Translations under genes and position numbers: made by a program
Shown here: one piece after another, positions 52,494-60,049 of the stretch
Numbering within the stretch: position 1 is the stretch's first letter
Layout: each line of letters begins with the position of its first letter
DNA from: Neisseria mucosa
GTDB lineage: Bacteria; Pseudomonadota; Gammaproteobacteria; Burkholderiales; Neisseriaceae
Reading direction: 5' to 3'
NCBI RefSeq assembly: GCF_003044445.1
Contig: NZ_POWX01000007.1
Span: forward strand, 59,011 to 123,010
DNA length: 64,000 nt
Notes under the pieces: model-generated
Databases searched by the model: none
Seen by the model: only the letters and a program-made list of their open reading frames with translations
What the model was told of the DNA's origin: nothing

Positions 52494-53576
52494 TTATTGA
52501 GCCGAACGCATCAGGCTGTTGATATTGTGTTTTTGCAAGTCTTTCTGAACGTTTTTCGCGGCTTCAGACGACATGCTGTTGCTTTGTACGCGGTAAACGG
52601 TTTTGTCGCCATTGGTGCGCTCGACCACTTTGGACGAAATGCCGAGCATGGCAAGTTTGGCACGTTGCGCGTCGGCGCTGTTGCGGTCGGCGTACGAACC
52701 CATTTGCAGGATGACTTTTTTACCGCCTTCCGCAGTTTTAGCTTCGGCTTTGGCAGTTTGTTTGTCCGCTTCGGCTTTCTTCACTTCTTTCGCCGCACCT
52801 TTATTCGCTTCCTGACGGGCTTTTTCAATGCTGCCGCTGTTCAGGATTTGCTCGGGGGTCGGTTTGTTGGTTTTTTTAGCCGTTTCGGTTTTCTTGGCTT
52901 CGGCGGCTTTCTTCTCTGCCGCTTTTTTCTCGGCAAGTTTGCGCTCGGCGCGCGCTTTTTGTTTGTCCGTCAACTCGGCTGCCTTTTTGGCTTTATCGGC
53001 AGCTTCTTTGTCGGCTTTGGCTTTTTCTGCGCGTTTTTTCGCAAGTTCTGCTTTTTTCTCGGCAAGTTTTTGTTTCAACTCGCGTTCGGCAGCATCTTTG
53101 TCTTCTCTTTCAGCTTCGCGCAGGGCTTTTTCTGTTTCACGGGCTTCGTCTTCCGCTTCGCGGACGGCACGTTCTTTTTCCGCTTTTTCTTTGTCTGCGC
53201 GCTCTTTTTCGGCTTTGGCTTTATCTGCCTTTTCTTGTGCTTCTTTCTCAGCGCGTTCTTTTTCTTTGGCTGCCGCATCGTCGTCAGCCTCGCTGCGTTT
53301 TGCCTCAGGCTTAACCTCTTCGGTCGGACGCTCTTTCTCTACGGGAACAACGACAGGCGGTTCTTCCGCTTCAGGCTTGGTTTCAGGCTTGGATTTTCCC
53401 TGAGGTTTGAGGATTTCAGGCTCGGTTTGCTGTTTTTGCGGCTCGGTCGCGCCTTTGAAGGCGTTCGGCGTGTCTTGATTCAGAAAATACAGGATGCCCC
53501 CGATCACGCCGGTAGCGAGGAGGAGGCCGAAGAAAAAGCCGAAAAGGCCTTTGCCGTATTGAGTGTTCTTATTCAT
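52494..53576 (-). CDS. FtsN-like SPOR-domain protein with long KAE-rich linker
   Basis: 360 residues. The start at 53576 (MNKNTQYGKGLFGFFFGLLLATGV) gives a short cytoplasmic head and one membrane helix at about 11-30. A Pro/Glu-rich segment (about 45-80) is followed by an extremely long Lys/Ala/Glu-rich helical stretch (about 90-285) and a C-terminal SPOR domain that begins VILQMGSYADRNSADAQRAKL and ends with YRVQS. This is the layout of FtsN or TonB-like spacer proteins. It probably localises to the septum. dsbA follows. Confidence 0.8.
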   Translation of the reverse strand: MNKNTQYGKGLFGFFFGLLLATGVIGGILYFLNQDTPNAFKGATEPQKQQTEPEILKPQGKSKPETKPEAEEPPVVVPVEKERPTEEVKPEAKRSEADDDAAAKEKERAEKEAQEKADKAKAEKERADKEKAEKERAVREAEDEARETEKALREAEREDKDAAERELKQKLAEKKAELAKKRAEKAKADKEAADKAKKAAELTDKQKARAERKLAEKKAAEKKAAEAKKTETAKKTNKPTPEQILNSGSIEKARQEANKGAAKEVKKAEADKQTAKAEAKTAEGGKKVILQMGSYADRNSADAQRAKLAMLGISSKVVERTNGDKTVYRVQSNSMSSEAAKNVQKDLQKHNINSLMRSAQ

Positions 53577-53880
53577 GAGATACCTATATTGATGATGCCG
53601 TTCAGACGACCTTTTGGCGGCAGATGAATCTGCTGCTGCCATCGGCAGGGACGGGTCATTTTATCAATATCCTTTATATTGGGCAAAAATGCGCCGTTTG
53701 TTTACATGGTTTTTACGAAAACCGCCGTGATGTTAGGACGTGCTGACAGTTTACCGACGACAGAATTTCCCTGATAAAACAGGATATTCCGCACTTAAAA
53801 CACCAGCAAGATACCCAAACTGTCTCGGCTTTTTATCTTGAATCTTCCATTTTCAGTATTCAAGGTCGTCTGAAAAATTT
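53577..53880. other. spacer between comM and the SPOR gene
   Basis: About 300 bases; promoter for the SPOR-dsbA unit presumed here. It holds two single DUS (near 53600 and 53863). I see no other feature. Confidence 0.5.
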
Positions 53881-55377
53881 TTACAATGCGCGGCGGAAGC
53901 TGACAGCTTTCAAAACATGGCTTCTGCCGACTTCTTCATCGCCCGCCAAATCCGCCAGCGTACGCGCCACGCGCATGATGCGGTGGAAGCTGCGTGCGGA
54001 AAGGGAAAGTTTTTCCAACAGGTTGCCCAAGGCTTCCTGCGCTTCTTTTTGGATGCGGGCGGACGTATCGAGTTCACTGACGCTCAAGGCGGCGTTGACT
54101 TTTCCTTGCCGCGCGTATTGTTTGTCGCGGGCGGCGATCACGCGCTCTAACACACGGGCGCTGCTTTCCCCTGCTTCCTGCTGCATCAGTTCGGCGGCGG
54201 ACAGGCTCGGAACTTCGATAGTCAAATCAATGCGGTCGAGCAGCGGGCCGGAAATTTTGCTGCGATAACGCGCGACGCTCTCGGGCGTGCAGCGGCAGGG
54301 TTTGACGGGATGCCCGAGATAGCCGCACGGACAAGGGTTCATGGCGGCAACAAGCTGGAATTTCGCCGGATAGACGGCTTGACGCGCCGCGCGGGAAATG
54401 TGGATTTCGCCGTTTTCCAAAGGTTCGCGCAAAACTTCCAAAACTTTGCGGTCAAACTCGGGCAGCTCGTCCAAAAACAAAACGCCGTGATGTGCCAATG
54501 AAATCTCGCCCGGACGCGGGTCGGAACCTCCGCCGACCATGGCTGCCGAACTGGCACTATGGTGCGGGCTGCGGAAAGGACGGTGGCTGTCGAGTTGTTG
54601 CTGGTGGTTGGGCAGGAGCGAACGCAATGCCCATACTTCGACCAATTCGTCTTCGGTCAAAGGCGGCAGAATACCGGGCAGCCGTTGGGAAAGCATGGAT
54701 TTGCCCGTTCCCGGCGGCCCCATCATCAAGAGGCTGTGTCCGCCCGCAGCAGCGATTTCCAAAGCAAGGCGGGCGGTGTGTTGACCTTTGACATCAATAA
54801 GGTCGGGCAGTTTGGCATTTTCAGACGACCTTTGCGGGACTTGACAGTCGGTTTGCGCCAAGGGTTCGATGCCGTTCAAATGAGCAGCGACTTCACCTAA
54901 CGAACGCGCGCCGTAAACGGTAATGCCGCGCATCACGGCGGCTTGTTCTGCGTTTTCCTGTGGTAGGACGAAAGAACGCCCAGCCTGCATACCCTGCCAC
55001 GCCATCGCCAACGCGCCGCGCACGGGGCGCAACATGCCGGAAAGCGCCAATTCTCCGGCAAACTCGTATTGCGCGAGCTTTTCGGGTGCAATTTGTCCGG
55101 ATGCGGCGAGGATGCCCAGCGCAATCGGCAGGTCGAAACGTCCCGATTCTTTGGGCAGGTCGGCGGGGGCGAGGTTGACGGTGATTTTTTTAGCGGGGAA
55201 GTCGAAACCGCTTTGGATAATGGCGGCGCGCACGCGGTCGCGGCTTTCTTTGACTTCGGTGTCGGGCAATCCGACGATATTGAAATGAGGCAGGCCGTTG
55301 GCAAGGTGGGCTTCCACTTCGACCAACGGCGCATTCATGCCGCTCAAGGCGCGGCTGTAAACCAAGGCAAGCGACAT
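53881..55377 (-). CDS. comM: ComM/YifB-family AAA+ ATPase
   Basis: A 498-residue protein. The N-terminal Lon-protease-like domain begins SLALVYSRALSGMNAPLVEVEAHLANGLPHFNIVGLPD. The Walker A GPPGTGKSM lies at about residue 220 and Walker B LFLDELPEF about 80 residues on. A cysteine-rich CPCGYLGHPVKPCRC follows. In related bacteria ComM is a hexameric helicase that extends strand exchange during natural transformation, and this fits a naturally competent, DUS-rich genome. The start overlaps nothing; a DUS separates it from ubiK. Confidence 0.93.
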   Translation of the reverse strand: MSLALVYSRALSGMNAPLVEVEAHLANGLPHFNIVGLPDTEVKESRDRVRAAIIQSGFDFPAKKITVNLAPADLPKESGRFDLPIALGILAASGQIAPEKLAQYEFAGELALSGMLRPVRGALAMAWQGMQAGRSFVLPQENAEQAAVMRGITVYGARSLGEVAAHLNGIEPLAQTDCQVPQRSSENAKLPDLIDVKGQHTARLALEIAAAGGHSLLMMGPPGTGKSMLSQRLPGILPPLTEDELVEVWALRSLLPNHQQQLDSHRPFRSPHHSASSAAMVGGGSDPRPGEISLAHHGVLFLDELPEFDRKVLEVLREPLENGEIHISRAARQAVYPAKFQLVAAMNPCPCGYLGHPVKPCRCTPESVARYRSKISGPLLDRIDLTIEVPSLSAAELMQQEAGESSARVLERVIAARDKQYARQGKVNAALSVSELDTSARIQKEAQEALGNLLEKLSLSARSFHRIMRVARTLADLAGDEEVGRSHVLKAVSFRRAL

Positions 55378-55390
55378 GTTTCAGACGACC

Positions 55391-55711
55391 TTATTCGCCG
55401 GCTTCGGTTTGCTGTTTGATTTCTTCAACGGCTTCTTGGGCTGCGACCTGCGCGGCTTCCAATGCGGCCTGCTCCGGCTCTTGCGCGGCTTCAAGTTTTG
55501 CCAGACGCTCTTCCAATTCGACCAGCTTGGTGCGGGTTTTGATCAAAACCTGCTGCTGGATGTCGAATTCTTCGCGCGTAACCAAATCCATACGGTTGAA
55601 CGCGCTGCCGAGCATGGCTTTGACGTTTTTCTCCATGTCTTTGGCAGGGCTGTTGGCGATGGTTTCGCTGATTTTTGCGCTGACTTCTTCAAAGAGTTGT
55701 TTGCCGAACAT
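55391..55711 (-). CDS. ubiK: ubiquinone biosynthesis accessory factor UbiK
   Basis: A 106-residue BMFP-type (YqiC) protein with an amphipathic N-terminal helix (MFGKQLFEEVSAKISETIANSPAKDMEKNVKAML) and a C-terminal coiled coil (LVELEERLAKLEAAQ...). It helps assemble the ubiquinone-making complex with UbiJ and the hydroxylases. It lies 13 bases upstream of comM on the same strand, the gap being a DUS (55379-55390). Confidence 0.88.
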   Translation of the reverse strand: MFGKQLFEEVSAKISETIANSPAKDMEKNVKAMLGSAFNRMDLVTREEFDIQQQVLIKTRTKLVELEERLAKLEAAQEPEQAALEAAQVAAQEAVEEIKQQTEAGE

Positions 55712-55766
55712 AATCCGTATCCTTTATATCAGAATATATAAAATTCAAGCGGCTATTGTATAAGGA

Positions 55767-55830
55767 AAAAGGTCGTCTGAAAACGGGTATAGCAGGCTTG
55801 CCTAGCTGTAATCCGTGTTTCAGACGACCT
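55767..55830. terminator. inverted DUS hairpin
   Basis: AAAAGGTCGTCTGAAAACG and complement around a long loop, in the ubiK-ubiB gap. Confidence 0.6.
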
Positions 55831-55873
55831 CAGTAATGAGTATAAAAGTAGCGTGGGCTTTCCCTGCGAAAAA

Positions 55874-56030
55874 TATAGTGGATTAACTTTAAACCAGTAC
55901 GGCGTTGCCTCGCCTTAGCTCAAAGAGAACGATTCTCTAAGGTGCTGAAGCACCAAGTGAATCGGTTCCGTACTATCTGTACTGTCTGCGGCTTCGTCGC
56001 CTTGTCCTGATTTAAATTTAATCCACTATA
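55874..56030. repeat. Correia repeat (long form, 157 bp)
   Basis: Both ends are intact; the internal long-form block is present and the sequence is nearly identical to the copies at 45839 and 51605. Confidence 0.95.
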
Positions 56031-56133
56031 TATCGGTCTATTCTGTTTCTTGGGCGATGGACAAGATATTCTGATTTTCGTGGGCGAAAGCCCATGCTGC
56101 GGTTGAGGTGCGCGTTTTATTCAACTCCATAAT

Positions 56134-56203
56134 AAAAAGGTCGTCTGAAAATGCGGGTAGTGAGTTTTTCTAAAACTACTATTTCGTTTTCAGACGACCT
56201 TTT
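56134..56203. terminator. inverted DUS after ubiB
   Basis: AAAAAGGTCGTCTGAAAA faces TTTTCAGACGACCTTTT, 14 bases before the ubiB stop (minus strand). The loop also contains a smaller inverted repeat (GTAGTGAGTTTTTC/AAAACTACT). Confidence 0.75.
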
Positions 56204-56216
56204 GAATAGGTATGTT

Positions 56217-57731
56217 TTAATCAAACAGCAAAATCAGAAGCAAAGTAACTGCAATCACGCCCAGCCACATGCTTTGCCGCTGCTGCACTTTAACCAAATG
56301 GATATAGGCATCGCGCATTTCCTGCTGGCGGTTTTCGTCAACCAGCGCGCTGATTTTGCGCGGCAGGGAAGGGATGATTTGCGCCCAATCGGGGGCTTCG
56401 TTTTTGAGGTTGCGCAAAAAGGCTTTAGGTCCGACCTGTTCGTTCATCCACTTCACTAAAAACGGTTTGGCGGTTTTCCACAAGTCCAAATCGGGATCAA
56501 GCTGCCGTCCCAAGCCTTCGATGTTGAGCAGCGTTTTTTGCAGCAACACAAGCTGCGGCTGGATTTCGACATTGAAGCGGCGACTGACTTCAAACAGGCG
56601 CATCAGCACCAAGCCGAAGGAAATTTGTGAAATCGGTTTGTTGAACACCGGCTCGCATACGGCGCGGACGGCGGCTTCCAATTCTTCCGCGCGTGTGTCG
56701 GCAGGCACCCAGCCTGATTCGATGTGGGCGGTTGCGACGCGGTGGTAATCGCGGTTGAAAAAGGCGAGAAAGTTGATGGCGAGATAGCGTTTGTCGTAGT
56801 CGGTCAATGTGCCGACGATGCCGAAATCGAGGGCGATGTAGCGGTTGTCGGCCGCGACCAGAATGTTGCCGGGGTGCATATCGGCATGGAAAAAGCCGTC
56901 GCGGAAGACTTGCGTGAAGAAGATTTCCACGCCGTAATCGGCGAGTTTGTGCAAATCGATGCCGTCGGCTTTGAGTTTGGCGATTTCCGATACCGGTGTG
57001 CCGTCCATCCATTCGATGGTCAGCACGTCGCTGGTGCAGTAGTCGTAAAACACTTTAGGCACAATCAGCATATTGCTGTTTTGGAAATTGCGTCTGAGCT
57101 GGCTGGCATTGGCGGCTTCGCGCATCAAGTCCAACTCGTCGTGCAGATATTTGTCAAATTCCGCCACTACTTCGCGCGGTTTCAAACGCTTGCCGTCGGC
57201 AAACAGACGCTCGACCACCCAAGCCGCGCCGAAACGCATCAGCGACAAATCCTGTTCGATCACGGGCAAAAGGTTGGGGCGCAAGACTTTGACCGCCACT
57301 TGTTCGCCCGAATGCAGGCGGGCTTTGTGTACTTGGGCGATGGATGCGCTGGCGACAGGCTCGGTTTCAAATTCCGCATACAGCGTTTCGATGGATTGCC
57401 CCAGCGATTTTTCGATTTGCGAGCGTGAAAGCTGCGCGTCAAACGGCGGAACTTTGTCTTGCAGCTTTGCCAGTTCGACCGCGTAATCATGCGGAATCAA
57501 ATCGGGGCGCGTAGAGAGAACCTGTCCGAACTTGATAAAAATCGGCCCCAGGCTTTCTAGGGCAAGGCGCAGGCGGACGGCCGGCGGTTCGTTTTCAAAT
57601 TCAGACGACTGCGGCAGCATTTTCAACAGCGTTCGCGCCCAGCCCGGACGGACAAGCGCGGCAAACAGCTCGGCGAGGTGGTAGAGGTAAAGCGTGCGGA
57701 GGATGGTTTTGATGCGTTTGAGCCGTTTCAT
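56217..57731 (-). CDS. ubiB: UbiB/ABC1-family protein kinase-like ATPase
   Basis: A 504-residue membrane-associated protein required for ubiquinone synthesis. It has the KxGQ motif (IFIKFGQVLSTR), the Ala-rich loop SASIAQVHKARL, the ExD-type and catalytic segment FFHADMHPGNIL and the DFG-like LDFGIVGTL. A C-terminal membrane anchor (about residues 480-503) ends the protein. It follows the conserved architecture of the UbiB/COQ8 family. The adjoining ubiK and distant ispB/ubiM serve the same pathway. Confidence 0.93.
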   Translation of the reverse strand: MKRLKRIKTILRTLYLYHLAELFAALVRPGWARTLLKMLPQSSEFENEPPAVRLRLALESLGPIFIKFGQVLSTRPDLIPHDYAVELAKLQDKVPPFDAQLSRSQIEKSLGQSIETLYAEFETEPVASASIAQVHKARLHSGEQVAVKVLRPNLLPVIEQDLSLMRFGAAWVVERLFADGKRLKPREVVAEFDKYLHDELDLMREAANASQLRRNFQNSNMLIVPKVFYDYCTSDVLTIEWMDGTPVSEIAKLKADGIDLHKLADYGVEIFFTQVFRDGFFHADMHPGNILVAADNRYIALDFGIVGTLTDYDKRYLAINFLAFFNRDYHRVATAHIESGWVPADTRAEELEAAVRAVCEPVFNKPISQISFGLVLMRLFEVSRRFNVEIQPQLVLLQKTLLNIEGLGRQLDPDLDLWKTAKPFLVKWMNEQVGPKAFLRNLKNEAPDWAQIIPSLPRKISALVDENRQQEMRDAYIHLVKVQQRQSMWLGVIAVTLLLILLFD

Positions 57732-58247
57732 GACGATATATTGCGCGACAGTCGGTAATGCGGGGATTATATAGGAAACGGCAGGCCGTTGGCGGGCTGG
57801 TTTTTGAAAATGTCGTCTGAAAATGAAGTAAGGTAGTTTTAAGGCGGAATTTGGGTTAATCCGTTTTAGGTGTTGTTTAACTACTGGAAAATTGTGCGGA
57901 TTGTTTGGGTATTAGGAAAGATAGTTTCAGGGTTTAAAAACAAGATTTTTTAATGGATTTTCATAATATTCTGTTTTACATGGTATTTTGGTTGGCGTGT
58001 CTGCATTTTGCGGTGAACCTGTTTCCGCTGCCTTTGCAAGTGGAAGTTTTTACGGTATGCTGGATTGGATTATTTACAAATCAATAGGATTTGTTTACTT
58101 ATCTTGTTGTAATTGAAAATGATTTGTTCCGCGTGTCAGTAAAAACGCGAGAATTTCCGCTGTATTTTAATTAGAAAAATGTTTGGGCGTGGATTGCCTG
58201 CAATTTCATCAGCCCGTGATTTTGAAGTTTTAGATGAGGAATAGTAC
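57732..58247. other. spacer between divergent ubiB and putP
   Basis: About 516 AT-rich bases containing promoters for both genes. One DUS singleton lies near 57813. A hydrophobic 44-codon ORF (57953-58087) is listed separately. Confidence 0.5.
57953..58087 (+). CDS. possible small membrane protein (44 codons)
   Basis: An ORF beginning MDFHNILFYMVFWLACLHFA and continuing with hydrophobic residues. It could be a single or double membrane-spanning small protein. There is no clear ribosome-binding site and its codons are AT-rich like the surrounding spacer, so it may be spurious. Confidence 0.25.
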   Translation: MDFHNILFYMVFWLACLHFAVNLFPLPLQVEVFTVCWIGLFTNQ

Positions 58248-59774
58248 ATGAATCCCATGTATATCACTTTTGCAATCTATCTGGTTGCTGTTCTCTTGAT
58301 TGGTCTGGCCGCGTATTTCTCTACGCGCAATTTCGATGATTATATTTTGGGCGGCCGAAGCTTGGGTCCGTTTGTTACAGCGATGTCGGCGGGTGCGTCC
58401 GATATGTCGGGCTGGCTTTTGATGGGTCTGCCCGGCGCGATTTATTTGAGCGGTTTGAATGAGGCTTGGATTGCCATCGGCTTGGTCGTCGGCGCGTATT
58501 TCAACTGGCTTTTGGTGGCGGGCCGTCTGCGCGTGCATACCGAATATGCCAATAATGCGCTGACGCTGCCGGATTATTTCTTCCACCGCTTTGGCGCGGG
58601 CGGACACTTGATGAAAGTGGTTTCCGCGCTGATTATCTTGTTTTTCTTCACGATTTATTGTGCTTCGGGCATTGTGGCGGGCGCAACTTTGTTCCAAAGC
58701 CTGTTTGAAGGCATGACCTACAATCAGGCGATGTGGCTGGGCGCGGGTGCAACCATTGCCTATACCTTCTTAGGCGGTTTCTTGGCGGTAAGCTGGACGG
58801 ATACGCTGCAAGCTTCTTTGATGATTTTTGCGCTGATTTTGACGCCTGTGATGGTGTATTTGGGGTTGGGCGGTGCGGATCAAATGTCTGCCGCAATTCA
58901 AAATGTTGCCGCAGGTACGGGCAAGGAATACGACAGCTTGTTTGCCGGTACGACCGTCATCGGCATTATTTCCACAGCAGCATGGGGCTTGGGCTATTTC
59001 GGTCAGCCGCACATTTTGGCGCGCTTTATGGCGGCTGAAAGCGCGAAATCGCTGGTATCCGCACGCCGCATCGGCATGACTTGGATGGTGTTGTGTCTGG
59101 CAGGCGCGGTCGCGGTTGGTTATTTTGGCATTGCGTATTTTGGAGCAAACCCCGACCAAGTCGCTTCAATGAAGGGCAACCACGAACGTATCTTCATCGC
59201 GCTTTCTACTTTGCTGTTCAACCCTTGGATTGCGGGCATTATTTTGAGCGCGATTTTGGCGGCGGTCATGTCCACTTTGTCTTGCCAGCTTTTGGTTTGC
59301 TCCAGCGCGATTACCGAAGACTTCTATAAAGGCTTTTTGCGCAAAAACGCGCCACAATCAGAATTGGTATGGGTTGGTCGTCTGATGGTATTGGCGATTG
59401 CCATTATCTCGATTCTGATTGCATCCGACCCTGAGAGCAAAGTTTTAGGCTTGGTGTCTTATGCGTGGGCAGGTTTCGGCGCGGCGTTCGGCCCTGTTGT
59501 GATTCTGTCGGTATTGTGGAAACGCATCACGGCATATGGCGCTTTGTCGGGCATGATTGCCGGTGCGCTGACTGTGGTGGCGTGGGCGGAGTGGGTCAAA
59601 AAACCTGCTTTGGCTGCACATGAAACCGGTCTTTTGACCATGTACGAAATCGTCCCCGGCTTCATCGCCTGCTTGGTGGTCGCTATTGTGGTTTCACTGA
59701 CCGACAAAGAGCCGTCTCGTGAAATCCAAGAACGTTTTGAAAAAGCGGACGCGGAATACCGCGAGGCGAAATAA
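58248..59774 (+). CDS. putP: Na+/proline symporter
   Basis: A 508-residue sodium:solute symporter with about 13 helices, starting MNPMYITFAIYLVAVLLIGLAAYFSTRNFDDYILGGRSLGP. The SSS signatures include GASDMSGWLLMGLPGAIY and the Na+-site region SAILAAVMSTLSCQLLVCSS(AI). It takes up proline for PutA, encoded next. Both genes are separated by a 275-base gap with two DUS hairpins, so they may have separate promoters. Confidence 0.93.
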   Translation: MNPMYITFAIYLVAVLLIGLAAYFSTRNFDDYILGGRSLGPFVTAMSAGASDMSGWLLMGLPGAIYLSGLNEAWIAIGLVVGAYFNWLLVAGRLRVHTEYANNALTLPDYFFHRFGAGGHLMKVVSALIILFFFTIYCASGIVAGATLFQSLFEGMTYNQAMWLGAGATIAYTFLGGFLAVSWTDTLQASLMIFALILTPVMVYLGLGGADQMSAAIQNVAAGTGKEYDSLFAGTTVIGIISTAAWGLGYFGQPHILARFMAAESAKSLVSARRIGMTWMVLCLAGAVAVGYFGIAYFGANPDQVASMKGNHERIFIALSTLLFNPWIAGIILSAILAAVMSTLSCQLLVCSSAITEDFYKGFLRKNAPQSELVWVGRLMVLAIAIISILIASDPESKVLGLVSYAWAGFGAAFGPVVILSVLWKRITAYGALSGMIAGALTVVAWAEWVKKPALAAHETGLLTMYEIVPGFIACLVVAIVVSLTDKEPSREIQERFEKADAEYREAK

Positions 59775-59778
59775 GTGT

Positions 59779-59815
59779 TTTCAGACGACCTGCCATCTAT
59801 TGTAGGTCGTCTGAA
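59779..59815. terminator. inverted DUS after putP
   Basis: TTCAGACGACCT and AGGTCGTCTGAA around a 12-base loop, followed by TTTTT. Confidence 0.75.
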
Positions 59816-59980
59816 TTTTTATATGGGCAACAGGTTTTGTTTTTATTTTGACACCTATCGCGATAATTCGGTCTTTTGACCTTATCTGCTTTTTATCAAA
59901 GCAAAAAATCCTGATTTCAAGATAAATTACTTGTTCGTCCCGTATAAATTTATTACGATATTATCTATATGCTTTAAATC

Positions 59981-60020
59981 TTTTCAGACGACCCCGCGAA
60001 GGGATGGGGTCGTCTGAAAA
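59981..60020. repeat. perfect inverted DUS in the putA leader
   Basis: TTTTCAGACGACCCC and GGGGTCGTCTGAAAA form a 15-bp stem with a 10-base loop, ending 29 bases before the putA start. No T-run follows. Confidence 0.7.
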
Positions 60021-60049
60021 TCATCATGAAAACTTTGGAGAATCTTAAA

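Larger units (their letters stand above)
55712..56216. other. repeat-filled spacer upstream of ubiK
   Basis: An inverted DUS (55767-55830), a GTGGGC-type word, the CREE at 55874-56030, another degenerate GTGGGC word near 56080 and a final inverted DUS (56134-56203). No gene. Confidence 0.7.
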
